DNA of 64,000 nucleotides from Spartinivicinus ruber (GTDB lineage Bacteria > Pseudomonadota > Gammaproteobacteria > Pseudomonadales > Zooshikellaceae), in assembly GCF_011009015.1 (NCBI RefSeq), contig NZ_CP048878.1:5424354-5488353 (forward strand), written 5' to 3'. Positions within the stretch are counted from its first letter, which is position 1. Each line of letters starts with the position of its first letter. Under the pieces are notes generated by a model that was not told the DNA's origin, ran no database searches, and saw only the letters and a program-made list of their open reading frames with translations. A program made the position numbers and the translations under genes. Shown here piece by piece: positions 34,052-43,410 of the stretch.

Positions 34052-34921
34052 TTATTTTTGTTTGGTTCTTAATAATGCTGTCATGGTTTGAGCTAAGTCT
34101 TTAATAGCTTGGTTATCTTTTCGAATAACCAACCAGCGTTGTCCGTCAACTGGATGCTTTAACCAGCAAACTTTTTCCACTTGTGAACACTGGTAGTCAA
34201 CAAATGGATCAACCCCATAAACGGATAGTTTAGAGCTTGAAAAACGTTTATTCGCATCAGCTGCTAATGAGCTACGACGAGTTACAAATAACTCACCCTG
34301 TTTATTTGCCGTTACTGAATAAACCAAATCTGCTTCTTTATTCAGATTAATAATTTTTCCTGTACGCACAGCATAATTATTTAAAATCGCATTAATATGC
34401 CTTAATAACGCCTCTTCATCATTATCAGTTAAATAGAGTTTTTTTAGTGATGTCACCAGTTTTTCAGATTTGCTTGGCCCAGCCTTAATAGCATCAACAG
34501 GGATTTTACTGGTAGGCTGACTAGCTTTAGTTTTTATCGCCAGTTTTTCTTCTGCTTCGGTATAAAGTGCTAATGCTTGCTGATAAAACTCACCTTCTTT
34601 ACCAGCTTTTTTTAGATAACGCTCAAGGTTTTCCTGAGCTTGGGATAATTTACCATTACGCAATAACACCTGGCCGTATAAAAAATAAAATTTATCTGGC
34701 GTACTTACTTGCAAAGCAACAGCTCGCTGCAAGTAATCTTCAGCCTGACGAAACTCTTCATTATTGATATGTTTTTCAGCCGCTAGGATGTATCGATCAA
34801 CCTCAATTTCTGCCGGTAGTTGTGCCCCCTGAACAGCCCAGCTAAACATAGCCGTAAATGCAATTGTGCTTAGTTTTAGCATTCTGAATTTGTTCCCGCA
34901 ATTTTTGTTATACAGTCTCAT
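34052..34921 (-). CDS. exported TPR-containing protein of unknown function
   Basis: About 289 aa from ATG 34919-34921, with GAGGT a few bases ahead. The N-terminus (KNKCGN-type charged segment, then LSTIAFTAMFSWAVQGA) is a signal peptide. Residues about 40-125 form two or three tetratricopeptide-like helix pairs (ADYLQRAVALQV, LSQAQENLERYLKKAG). The C-terminal half is mixed alpha/beta with two Cys (YQCSQVEKVCW) that could form a disulfide. Periplasmic by inference. Single-gene unit ending at the shared terminator. Not recognised beyond the repeat. Confidence 0.7.
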   Translation of the reverse strand: MRLYNKNCGNKFRMLKLSTIAFTAMFSWAVQGAQLPAEIEVDRYILAAEKHINNEEFRQAEDYLQRAVALQVSTPDKFYFLYGQVLLRNGKLSQAQENLERYLKKAGKEGEFYQQALALYTEAEEKLAIKTKASQPTSKIPVDAIKAGPSKSEKLVTSLKKLYLTDNDEEALLRHINAILNNYAVRTGKIINLNKEADLVYSVTANKQGELFVTRRSSLAADANKRFSSSKLSVYGVDPFVDYQCSQVEKVCWLKHPVDGQRWLVIRKDNQAIKDLAQTMTALLRTKQK

Positions 34922-35214
34922 CACTACCTCACCTGTATGTTTTATCCTTTTATTTAGAATGCAGTATTGGTTTTAGCTATCTATTTTTTATCATGACTGT
35001 CATTCAAACCATGACTATTAACAGTTATCAGTCCCCCAGAGACTATGACCAAACTGCATCTTTGGGTCTAAGCTAATGCTTTTGTAGGACCCTCTTGTGA
35101 GGCTATCAACAGCGCCTGCTTTCACCTTAGTATAAATATCCTTAGTTAGCAGTATTCGTTGATAGACTATTTGGTTGCTATTATCGCATTGCTGTGGCTA
35201 AGCAGCAGGTTAAA

Positions 35215-35667
35215 TTATGTGCTAACTCTCTCAACCTTTAAAACCAGATTATCCACATCAACCACCCTTACCTGAGTGCCTACTGGCATATCATCTCCTG
35301 ATACCTGCCAATAGCTATCATCTAGCCGAATTCGGCCACGACCACTGCTAATCGCATCGACTAACACAGTTGTTCTACCCACATGCTGCAAACCACGCTG
35401 GTTCAGTAAAGGCTGTTCAGTATTTTGCGGGTTTACCTTTAGATATTTCCACCAGCCAAGCGCAGTAACTACTGATAAAATTGCAAAAACCAGTAGTTGC
35501 CACTGCCAGCTAAAGCCAGGTACTAGCCACTTGATAATGCCAACCACAATGGCTGCCAAACCTATCCACAGAAAGTAGCCACCCGTACCAAACACTTCTA
35601 CAGCTAACAACAGGAATCCTAAGCCGAACCAAAACCAGAAATTCAGTGCTTCAACTAATTCTAACAA
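35215..35667 (-). CDS. NfeD-family membrane protein
   Basis: A 150-aa short-form NfeD protein. Three hydrophobic segments (FWFWFGLGFLLLAVEVFG, WIGLAAIVVGIIKW, LLVFAILSVVTALGWW) are followed by an OB-fold domain (GRTTVLVDAISSGRGRIRLDDSYWQVSGDD, then VGTQVRVVDVDNLVLKVE). It follows the SPFH gene by 2 bp. NfeD-SPFH pairs are a conserved bacterial membrane-microdomain module (E. coli ybbJ-ybbK/qmcA). Confidence 0.92.
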   Translation of the reverse strand: MLELVEALNFWFWFGLGFLLLAVEVFGTGGYFLWIGLAAIVVGIIKWLVPGFSWQWQLLVFAILSVVTALGWWKYLKVNPQNTEQPLLNQRGLQHVGRTTVLVDAISSGRGRIRLDDSYWQVSGDDMPVGTQVRVVDVDNLVLKVERVST

Positions 35668-35669
35668 GG

Positions 35670-36581
35670 TTACTTCCTATCAACAGACTTCACGATGTCA
35701 GTTATTCCCGCTACCGAACCAACTACACTACTGGCCTCTAAAGGCATCATAATAATCTTACTGTTATCAGATGCAGTAAGCTGACCTAAAGCTTCAACAT
35801 ACTTTTGGGCTACAAAGTAATTGATCGCATTAATATCTCCTTCTGCTATTGCTACTGAAACCATTTTGGTTGCTTTCGCTTCTGCTTCTGCCGCTCGTTC
35901 CCGTGCCTCTGCTTCTAGAAATGCCGCTTGCCGCTCACCCTCTGCTTTAAGAATTTTGCCTTGCTTTTCTCCTTCTGCTTTTAAAATTTCTGCTTGGCGC
36001 AATCCTTCTGCCTCAAGAATTGCAGCTCGTTTCTCCCGCTCTGCTTTCATTTGATTGGCCATTGCCTCAACCAAGTCTACAGGAGGGGTAATGTCTTTTA
36101 TTTCAACACGAGTGACTTTAACTCCCCAGGGATTGGTGGCTTCATCAACGATTCTTAGTAACCGCTCATTAATTTGATCCCTTTGAGACAGAATACTGTC
36201 TAACTCCATTGAGCCTAGTGCTGTCCTGATATTCGTCACTACCAAGTTAGCAATAGCCCGCTCAAGGTTATTCACTTCATAAGATGCTTGGGCAGCATTG
36301 ACCACTTGATAGAAGCAAACTGCATCAATTGTCACCATAGCATTATCAGAGCTGATGACTTCCTGAGGTTCAATATCCAGAACTGTTTCCATCATATTCA
36401 TTTTATGACCAATGCGATCAATCAAAGGAATAATGATATTTAAACCTGGCGTTAGCGAACGGGTAAATCGCCCAAACCGCTCCACTGTCCACTGATAACC
36501 CTGGGGCACTGACTTCACCCCCATAAACACCAGCACTAGCAGGAAAAAGATAATGGTGCCAATTACATATAAGGATTCCAT
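35670..36581 (-). CDS. SPFH/stomatin-like protein, QmcA type
   Basis: A 303-aa membrane-associated protein. One N-terminal hairpin/TM ([18 protein letters not shown]) is followed by the SPFH domain ([28 protein letters not shown]). Next comes a long charged coiled coil with an approximate AEGxxQ repeat ([20 protein letters not shown]), then a C-terminal [18 protein letters not shown] segment typical of QmcA/slipin proteins. Forms large oligomeric cages or microdomains with NfeD partners. Two-gene operon with the nfeD-like gene. Confidence 0.93.
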   Translation of the reverse strand: MESLYVIGTIIFFLLVLVFMGVKSVPQGYQWTVERFGRFTRSLTPGLNIIIPLIDRIGHKMNMMETVLDIEPQEVISSDNAMVTIDAVCFYQVVNAAQASYEVNNLERAIANLVVTNIRTALGSMELDSILSQRDQINERLLRIVDEATNPWGVKVTRVEIKDITPPVDLVEAMANQMKAEREKRAAILEAEGLRQAEILKAEGEKQGKILKAEGERQAAFLEAEARERAAEAEAKATKMVSVAIAEGDINAINYFVAQKYVEALGQLTASDNSKIIMMPLEASSVVGSVAGITDIVKSVDRK

Positions 36582-36711
36582 ACGACTACTCCACTAACTA
36601 CTCAGGTGTGCCTTTTTAAAAAGCAACATTAGCCTTGCGATATTTAGGGACACTTCTATCACTACTAACTTTTCTTTTTAGAGGTGCCCTTAGGTTAAAA
36701 GCAGTTTGATT

Positions 36712-38502
36712 TTATTTCATCCGCTCTGTTGTTGGGGTTACTCGTATAATCTCAGCAATGGTGGATAAACCACTAGCTACTTTTTGAGCCCCGCTCACCC
36801 TTAGGCTACGCATACCCTCTTTATAGGCCTGGCGGCGAATTTCTTGTACATCACACCCATCATCAATAACATGTTTCAGCCCTTCAGACAGAGGCATAAT
36901 TTCATATACCCCTAAACGACCACGGAATCCTGTTTCTCGACAATCCAAACAACCCACTGGCTGGCAAGCTGCTTTTGGCAATGGTGCAGACCAAGGACGT
37001 GTCAGTGTCTGCCACTCAGCCTCATCAACTAATGCAGTTTTCTTGCAGCTTGAACACAAGGTTCTCACTAAGCGCTGTGCCATAACGCCAATAACGGTTG
37101 CTTTTATCATGTAGGCTGGTACACCTAGCTCAAGCAAGCGAGTAATCGCTGAAGGGGCATCATTGGTGTGTAACGTAGACAATACCAAGTGCCCTGTTAA
37201 CGCTGCTTGCATCGCCATTTCAGCAGTTTCCAAGTCACGAATCTCACCAATCATAATGATATCCGGGTCTTGTCTTAACAACGCCCGAACCCCACTGGCA
37301 AAGGTCAGGTCGATATTATGTTGCACCTGCATTTGGTTAAAACTGGCTTCCACCATTTCTATGGGGTCTTCAATAGTGCAAACATTAACTTCCTCTGTAG
37401 CTAATTCTTTAAGTGATGAATACAAAGTGGTGGTCTTACCAGAACCTGTTGGCCCTGTGACTAACACAATACCATTCGGCTGGCTGATCATATCATGCCA
37501 ACGACGGTTGTCTTCTTTCATTAACCCCAGCTCGCCAAAGCTCTTGAGTAAAACATCAGGGTCAAAAATCCGCATTACCATTTTTTCACCAAAAGCGGTA
37601 GGTAATGTGGATAAACGCAACTCTACCTCGTTGCCTTCAGGACTCACTGTTTTTAATCGGCCATCTTGTGGACGCCGTTTTTCGGCTACATCCATTCGCC
37701 CCAGAATTTTTAACCGGCTGGTCACTGCTGCCATAACTTGTGCGGGCAACTCATACACATAATGCAGTACACCATCAATCCTGAGCCTTAAATGCCCTTT
37801 TTCTCGACGCGGCTCAATATGAATATCACTGGCCCGCTGCTCAAAGGCATATTGCAATAACCAATCAACAATATTAACGATGTGTTGATCATTCGCATCA
37901 GGCGCTTGCATATTGCCCAACTCAAGCATTTGCTCAAAGTTGGTTAAGAAGCCCCCATAAGCATCGCCACTGGCTCCGGAAACAGACTGGGCAATTTTGT
38001 AGAATTCTACAGTATAACGGCGAATATCAGCAGGGCTGGCAATAACCCGCTTGATTTCCTTTCTAAGCACATGGCGTAGGTTTTCTTCCCAAGCATGAAC
38101 ATAAGGCTGAGCACTGGCTATTGTTACAGTTTCATCATCAACATCAACTGCCAGAATTTGATGGCGCTCAGCAAACGCATGGGACATTTGCTTAGTAACA
38201 GAAGGCACGTCAATTTTTAGTGGATCAATATGAAAATGGCGCTGATCCGACTTAATCGCTAACCATTCTGTTAAACAATCAAGACTAAGCGCTTTACCTT
38301 CTCTGGCTTCGTCTCGCAGGTTTTGGGAGGCAATGTACTCTAAGGGGTGAAGTTTAGCCTGCTCAGGTGTACGCCTTCGTGATAGCAGCTCCTCTGCCAC
38401 CTCGCCACACAAACGGTGGTCACGCACCAAGTCATGGAGCACGCCCCGTAGATCTAAATAATGATCAGGTTGTTGTTTGGTTGCTGTTTGCACATTAAAC
38501 AT
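36712..38502 (-). CDS. GspE/PilB-family secretion ATPase (PA5210-like)
   Basis: A 596-aa type II secretion/type IV pilus-type ATPase. Marks are an N-terminal MshEN-like region, RASDIHIEPRREKGHLRLRIDG, Walker A GPTGSGKTTTLYSS, the Asp box, Walker B LLRQDPDIIMIGEIRD and the His box LSTLHTNDAPSAITRL. A zinc tetracysteine follows (CSSC ... CLDC). No other secretion gene is nearby, so it is an orphan ATPase. Its neighbours (CYTH, DUF47, Pit) match PA5209-PA5207, making it the PA5210 counterpart as I recall that locus. The machine it serves is unknown. Confidence 0.88.
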   Translation of the reverse strand: MFNVQTATKQQPDHYLDLRGVLHDLVRDHRLCGEVAEELLSRRRTPEQAKLHPLEYIASQNLRDEAREGKALSLDCLTEWLAIKSDQRHFHIDPLKIDVPSVTKQMSHAFAERHQILAVDVDDETVTIASAQPYVHAWEENLRHVLRKEIKRVIASPADIRRYTVEFYKIAQSVSGASGDAYGGFLTNFEQMLELGNMQAPDANDQHIVNIVDWLLQYAFEQRASDIHIEPRREKGHLRLRIDGVLHYVYELPAQVMAAVTSRLKILGRMDVAEKRRPQDGRLKTVSPEGNEVELRLSTLPTAFGEKMVMRIFDPDVLLKSFGELGLMKEDNRRWHDMISQPNGIVLVTGPTGSGKTTTLYSSLKELATEEVNVCTIEDPIEMVEASFNQMQVQHNIDLTFASGVRALLRQDPDIIMIGEIRDLETAEMAMQAALTGHLVLSTLHTNDAPSAITRLLELGVPAYMIKATVIGVMAQRLVRTLCSSCKKTALVDEAEWQTLTRPWSAPLPKAACQPVGCLDCRETGFRGRLGVYEIMPLSEGLKHVIDDGCDVQEIRRQAYKEGMRSLRVSGAQKVASGLSTIAEIIRVTPTTERMK

Positions 38503-38650
38503 ATTTGAACGACTGAACTTAAACTAAATAAATGGCCCGAATTACTCATCCTGTCCAGAAAACAAAATAAGTTTATTTTTTTAAGCTTTTCTTTAAGTAC
38601 TACTGAAGCCTGTTCAGATAGTGCAAACTCCAGCAAACATAACAGACTGG

Positions 38651-39283
38651 CTAGCGATCAACAGCTTCTGCTAACAGCTGATAGCCTCGTTCTGCTTTAC
38701 TAAGGTCATATGGCTGCAATGAAAACTGCTTTTGAAGCATCTCAGATAGCTGAACTAGCGCAACTTGACTACCCGCTTTAAGCTCCAACTCTAACTCTCT
38801 AATCAGCTGCTTCTTATCATCAGCAATTATAAAACCCTGGTCTAGAGCGAATTCAACCTTGGCCACTTCTTGCCCAACATGCCAGTCCAAAAACCAGGTG
38901 GTACGTTCAAAATTTGTTTCAAACACAGGTACCAACTGTTCTCTTACCGCAGAATGAAGAGACTGTGGCCAAACTTCATCAAGTAATGCTAAGTCCAGCT
39001 TTTTATTGCTAACAGGCCATTCCCACTCATTTCGGGTAGATAATCCAGCAACACTTTGCCCTCTGGTCTTCAGTGTTTGAATGTATGTACCATCTGCTAA
39101 CTGGCGAATTCGCAGCGCCATTTTATGCTGGTGTAAATCACCAGTTGGTGTATCAAAGTAAATATTAATCAGTGGCTTAGTACCTATTAGTTCAGCATTA
39201 TGTTCTTCAAAAAAAGTCGCTTGCTTGATTTGCTCTGGCAAAGTGTCATTTAGTGCCAGCTTAATTTCAGTTTCGGTTCCCAT
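38651..39283 (-). CDS. CYTH-domain protein (triphosphatase-type)
   Basis: A 210-aa protein with the CYTH signature near the N-terminus (ETEIKLAL, the ExExK motif), YFDTPTGDLHQHKMALRIRQ and the later charged strands KVEFALDQGF and ELELELKAG that line the tunnel. CYTH enzymes hydrolyse inorganic triphosphate or related substrates with Mg2+. The C-terminal CHAD domain found in some relatives is absent. Divergent from the DUF47-pit operon across 459 bp; a link to phosphate metabolism is plausible from both family and neighbours. Confidence 0.87.
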   Translation of the reverse strand: MGTETEIKLALNDTLPEQIKQATFFEEHNAELIGTKPLINIYFDTPTGDLHQHKMALRIRQLADGTYIQTLKTRGQSVAGLSTRNEWEWPVSNKKLDLALLDEVWPQSLHSAVREQLVPVFETNFERTTWFLDWHVGQEVAKVEFALDQGFIIADDKKQLIRELELELKAGSQVALVQLSEMLQKQFSLQPYDLSKAERGYQLLAEAVDR

Positions 39284-39742
39284 TTTGCTCGCTTTATTCC
39301 TTCTGCGCTTGTTAGCAGGTTTTATTGAATGGTAAATCGCATAGCATTATCAATTCGACTGATAATAGGTTGATCTTTTAATAAATAACCTCAATATTTG
39401 ACAAGCATCACAAACAAGCCTAAAGCCGTCTAACTTGAATACTTCAGTAGATCTTCAAAAACCAGTTTGCTCAGGCTAACCTTTAAAACATAAATTTCGT
39501 AACGGCCTGCCAATGGTCTTATGTTGAATATTTATTAGTCTCTTACTGTTAATAGAAACATTCAACACATAATGTACAATGATAGCCAACAACTTGAATA
39601 CGACTGCATTTGCCGCTAATTCAGCAGCAAATCACGGCTATCCAGTCAGTTAAAAATGCTTCGATTTGATGACATTTAGGGGTGGTCATGTCAGATTAGT
39701 CTCCGTATACTTGCGCCGACATTTATCCTGGAATCGGTAAAA
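39284..39742. promoter_or_regulatory. divergent control region CYTH gene / DUF47-pit
   Basis: Non-coding, AT-rich, must carry two promoters. A TTGACA hexamer lies at about 39398, but no -10 at the right spacing was seen. No convincing Pho box (two CTGTCAT-like direct repeats) was found. Confidence 0.45.
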
Positions 39743-40423
39743 ATGCCAGCAAAAAACCTTTTATCGAGTATGTTTGGGCGGTCGCCGATAGGGCCAATTC
39801 AACAGCACATCGCCAAAGTACACGAGTGTGCAACCCAATTGGTTCCTTTTGTAAGCGCGGCTATGAGTGATAACTGGGAAGAAGCTGCCAAAATTCAAGC
39901 AGATATTGCCAATCTGGAAGGTGAAGCGGATGTACTCAAAAAACAAATCCGTCTATCACTGCCTAAAAGTTTATTTCTGCCTGTACCTCGTACTGACTTA
40001 TTAGACATCATAACAGTACAAGACAAAGTCGCTAACCGGGCTAAAGATATTGCCGGGCTTATGCTTGGCCGCAAAATGTCTATTCCTGTAGAACTACAGC
40101 CAGAATTCAAAGATTATGTAGCCCGCTCTATAGATACATCTGCACAGGCACTAAAAGCCATGAGCGAGTTAGATGAGTTGGTTGAAACCGGCTTTTCTGG
40201 CAGAGAAGTTGATATCGTTGAAAAAATGATTGAAGACTTGGATGCCATTGAAAGTGACACTGACAAAATACAAGTCGCCATCAGAGCAAAATTATTCCAA
40301 TTAGAAAAACAACTACCGCCTGTTGATGTGATGTTTCTGTACAAGATCATTGACTGGATCGGGGACCTTGCCGACAGAGCCTCTAGAGTAGGTAGCCACC
40401 TACAGCTATTACTTGCCCGTTAA
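39743..40423 (+). CDS. DUF47/PhoU-like regulator of phosphate transport (TIGR00153)
   Basis: A 226-aa all-helical PhoU-like protein. It begins MPAKNLLSSMFGRSPIGPIQ and has the family's acidic metal-binding helices (EGEADVLKKQIR, DLDAIESDTDKIQ) and the C-terminal IIDWIGDLADRASRVGS. These proteins accompany Pit transporters and are thought to control them. It lies 24 bp ahead of pit in one operon, same order as PA5208-PA5207. Confidence 0.93.
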   Translation: MPAKNLLSSMFGRSPIGPIQQHIAKVHECATQLVPFVSAAMSDNWEEAAKIQADIANLEGEADVLKKQIRLSLPKSLFLPVPRTDLLDIITVQDKVANRAKDIAGLMLGRKMSIPVELQPEFKDYVARSIDTSAQALKAMSELDELVETGFSGREVDIVEKMIEDLDAIESDTDKIQVAIRAKLFQLEKQLPPVDVMFLYKIIDWIGDLADRASRVGSHLQLLLAR

Positions 40424-40447
40424 ACACTAAGACACCGGAACGAAACA

Positions 40448-41719
40448 ATGGAAATCATTGCTGAATACGGCCTGCTATTTATGGGCATGGCCTGCGTTTT
40501 TGGCTTTTTCATGGCTTGGGGGGTTGGTGCCAATGATGTGGCTAACGCGATGGGAACATCAGTTGGCTCCAAAGCACTGACAGTAAAACAAGCAATTTTA
40601 ATTGCTATGGTTTTTGAGTTTGCTGGTGCCTATTTAGCTGGCGGCTCAGTTACCTCAACCATTCGAAAAGGCATTATTGACCCCTCCACACCGGCCCTAT
40701 TAGCCAACCCAGACTTGCTGGTATACGGCATGATGGCTGCACTTTTGGCAGCAGGAACCTGGTTATTAATTGCTACCATGTTTGGTTGGCCAGTTTCTAC
40801 CACTCACTCGATTGTTGGGGCAATCGTTGGCTTTGCTGCTGTGGGTATTTCTGTAGAAGTGGTTAATTGGGGTAAAGTGGGCACCATCGCCGCTAGCTGG
40901 GTAGTCTCACCACTGCTCTCGGGAACCATCGCATTTGGCATATTTATGAGTGTGCAGAGGCTTATTCTCAATACCGATAGCCCCTTCCAAAATGCTAAAA
41001 AATATGTGCCCATTTATATGTTTTTAGTGGGCTTTATGATCGCCATGGTCACCCTGGTTAAAGGCTTAAAACACATTGGCTTAGATCTAAGCTATGGCCA
41101 GAGTCTGATCATTGCATTACTGGCTGGTGCAGCAGTAACTCTGCTGGGCAAATCACTGCTTAGTAAAATCAAAGAAGATCCCGAAGCTGATGAAAAATTT
41201 CATTTCAGCAGTGTGGAAAAAGTCTTTGGTGTATTAATGATCTTTACTGCGTGCTCAATGGCATTTGCTCATGGCTCAAACGACGTTGCTAATGCTGTTG
41301 GCCCATTGGCCGCTGTAGTTGGCGTGGTGAAGTCTGGTGGTGAAATCGTAGCTAAAACTAGTATGCCCTGGTGGATTTTACTACTGGGTGGTTTAGGTAT
41401 TGTGGTTGGCTTGGCTACCTATGGTTATCGAGTTATGCAAACCATTGGTAAACATATTACAGAGCTAACGCCAAGCCGTGGCTTTGCTGCTGAATTAGCT
41501 GCTGCAACAACTGTTGTATTAGCTTCTGGCACTGGTCTACCAATTTCTACCACTCACACATTGGTAGGGGCCGTATTAGGGGTTGGTTTTGCAAGAGGTA
41601 TTGGTGCACTAAACTTACGGGTTATTGGCAATATTTTTATTTCTTGGATAGTCACTCTACCTGCTGGTGCAGGCTTAGCGATTTTATTCTTCTATATTTT
41701 TGAAAGTATATTTACTTAA
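40448..41719 (+). CDS. pit: low-affinity inorganic phosphate transporter Pit
   Basis: A 423-aa PiT family membrane protein with about 10-12 membrane segments and the two family repeats: GANDVANAMGTSVGSKAL near the N-terminus and HGSNDVANAVGPLAAV after the cytoplasmic loop. Both halves also carry a (P)VSTTHS or PISTTHT motif. It imports phosphate as a metal-phosphate complex with protons or sodium. Second gene of the DUF47-pit operon. A hairpin follows at 41749. In Pseudomonas argE lies next to it; here argE is 21 kb away. Confidence 0.95.
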   Translation: MEIIAEYGLLFMGMACVFGFFMAWGVGANDVANAMGTSVGSKALTVKQAILIAMVFEFAGAYLAGGSVTSTIRKGIIDPSTPALLANPDLLVYGMMAALLAAGTWLLIATMFGWPVSTTHSIVGAIVGFAAVGISVEVVNWGKVGTIAASWVVSPLLSGTIAFGIFMSVQRLILNTDSPFQNAKKYVPIYMFLVGFMIAMVTLVKGLKHIGLDLSYGQSLIIALLAGAAVTLLGKSLLSKIKEDPEADEKFHFSSVEKVFGVLMIFTACSMAFAHGSNDVANAVGPLAAVVGVVKSGGEIVAKTSMPWWILLLGGLGIVVGLATYGYRVMQTIGKHITELTPSRGFAAELAAATTVVLASGTGLPISTTHTLVGAVLGVGFARGIGALNLRVIGNIFISWIVTLPAGAGLAILFFYIFESIFT

Positions 41720-41748
41720 GTTTTGTAGCTGCAATAACTAATCTAAAT

Positions 41749-41770
41749 GCATGCAGTGAAAGCTGCATGC
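41749..41770 (+). terminator. possible terminator hairpin after pit
   Basis: GCATGCAG / CTGCATGC stem of 8 bp with a 6-nt loop, about 30 bp after the pit stop. Followed only by TT and then CCCC, so weak as a rho-independent terminator. Confidence 0.45.
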
Positions 41771-41797
41771 TTCCCCTACCCAATCAATTGTAACCTC

Positions 41798-42211
41798 TCA
41801 CCTAACCAAAAATACTGACATATGGGCATGACTAGCCACATAACTACCATGGTTATGAAATAGATTTTGCCATAACCCAGGGACATGTGCGGCCATGATG
41901 ACTAAATCTGCTCCAACAGCTTCACCTGCATCACTCAATATTTGGTCGAGATCAGCAGTTGGATCTGTTGCAGTAATAGGATGAGCCTGTCCCTTAACCC
42001 CATAGATACTATCCTGATTAGCAACAAACTCATCCAGCTTTTTAGCAAATATCTCCGGGTTACGTGCTAGTTCACTAGGCAAAGAGCCAGTCACAGATAC
42101 ATAATGGATTTCAGCATGATAAAACTTCGCGAGATCAGCTGCTGCTCGTAATGCTTTATCCATTTTATCCAAGTGAGCTAGATCAACAGGCACCATAATA
42201 TTGGTATACAT
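41798..42211 (-). CDS. universal stress protein (UspA family)
   Basis: A 137-aa single Usp domain starting MYTNIMVPVDLAHLDK, with ADLVIMAAHVPGLWQNL and the ATP-loop-like GSYVASHAHMSVFLVR at the end. The usual GSxxxxVxxxxxxPVLVV is recognisable but altered, so ATP binding is uncertain. Strong GGAGGGAGG ribosome site. Monocistronic, divergent from the AraC gene. Confidence 0.9.
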   Translation of the reverse strand: MYTNIMVPVDLAHLDKMDKALRAAADLAKFYHAEIHYVSVTGSLPSELARNPEIFAKKLDEFVANQDSIYGVKGQAHPITATDPTADLDQILSDAGEAVGADLVIMAAHVPGLWQNLFHNHGSYVASHAHMSVFLVR

Positions 42212-42360
42212 GACTGCCTCCCTCCATCTTAATTCAGAGAGTGCTAATTAAAAGGTAGATACCCTGGGGAATAGAGGCAAGCCGCTTATTTCACTATAAA
42301 TAAAGAACATTCACTTTATGGTTCATTTATAGCTTTGATGAAATTTTTGGTCCCAATCAA

Positions 42361-43266
42361 ATGAAGATTAATTATCAACAAAAACTCACCCCTCTCATTC
42401 GTTATCTAGAAAGTCATTTCAACGAGCCTTTAAACCTTACAAAAGTTGCAAAAATTGCTTGCTTGAGTCCTTATCACTTTCACCGTATTTTCAAAGCCGT
42501 GATGGGAGAAACTTTATCTGAGTATATCCGTCGATTAAGGCTTCAAGCTGCTGCAGATGACTTATTTAAAAAGCAAAGCACAGTAACTGAAGTTGCATTG
42601 AACTATGGCTTTTCCAGTTCACAAAGCTTTGCTAAAGCTTTTCGCCAACATTTTGGGCTTACCCCAACTGAAACTCGTAATTGCGAAAGTCTCGAAGCAT
42701 TTGCTGCATTGTTTAGAAATAGCAAGATTGGACACGTACTTAGCAAGACAGGCAACGCTGATGATGCTGGTAACCCATATGCTACTCCTGAAACCAAAAA
42801 CAGGAGCATAGTAACCATGCACACACAACAGTTTGATACAAGTAAATTAGCTTATATTCGAGTAACAGGTCCTTACGGTGAAAATTACGAACCAGCAGCT
42901 ACAAAACTTTATCAGTGGGCGGGTGCCAAAGGACTAACAGGCAGTCAGTGTATATTCATCTATCATGATAACCCCGAGATAACACCAGCAGAAAAGTGTC
43001 GGACTGATATTTGTCTGATGGTTCCAACCGAAACAGAGGTCAGTGGTGGTGTAGAACTACAAGATTTTCCTGGTGGGAGCTATGGTGTTATCAGAAAAAC
43101 AATTACTGACAAAAGTCAGTATGGCCCTAGCTGGGATGACTTAATGAAAGAGCTAATTCAATCTGGGTTAGAGTCAGACGACCGGCCATGCTTCGAGTTA
43201 TACCACAGCTATGACCCACAAACTCACATTGCCGATGTTAGTTTTTGTACAGCCATAAAAAGCTAA
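42361..43266 (+). CDS. AraC-family regulator with GyrI-like effector domain
   Basis: A 301-aa protein. The first 100 residues are an AraC/XylS DNA-binding domain with two HTH motifs (NLTKVAKIACLSPYHFHRIFK and STVTEVALNYGFSSSQSFAKAFRQHFG). Residues about 150-300 form a GyrI-like ligand-binding domain (KLAYIRVTGPYG, GGVELQDFPGGSYGVI, CFELYHSY). This Rob/SoxS-like architecture usually senses small hydrophobic or cationic compounds and activates resistance genes. No obvious target in the window except the neighbouring antiporters. Confidence 0.92.
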   Translation: MKINYQQKLTPLIRYLESHFNEPLNLTKVAKIACLSPYHFHRIFKAVMGETLSEYIRRLRLQAAADDLFKKQSTVTEVALNYGFSSSQSFAKAFRQHFGLTPTETRNCESLEAFAALFRNSKIGHVLSKTGNADDAGNPYATPETKNRSIVTMHTQQFDTSKLAYIRVTGPYGENYEPAATKLYQWAGAKGLTGSQCIFIYHDNPEITPAEKCRTDICLMVPTETEVSGGVELQDFPGGSYGVIRKTITDKSQYGPSWDDLMKELIQSGLESDDRPCFELYHSYDPQTHIADVSFCTAIKS

Positions 43267-43410
43267 TATTTCAACACAAACCAGATAGATTGATAGTTAA
43301 CTGTCTTTATTTCAACAAAACAAATATTACAGTGAGGGATGAGCTAGTTTAAACTATCTATTTTTTTATAATCTACATTCTGGTGGTTAAAACTTCCCAA
43401 GAAAAAGGAA

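Noticed and set aside
39284-39742. Pho box upstream of the DUF47-pit operon
   Set aside because: No pair of CTGTCAT-like repeats at 11-bp spacing; only scattered partial matches.
41749-41770. Attachment site for the 41.7-63 kb block at the pit-distal hairpin
   Set aside because: No matching sequence was found near argE at 62.9-63.05 kb, so there is no evidence for flanking direct repeats.
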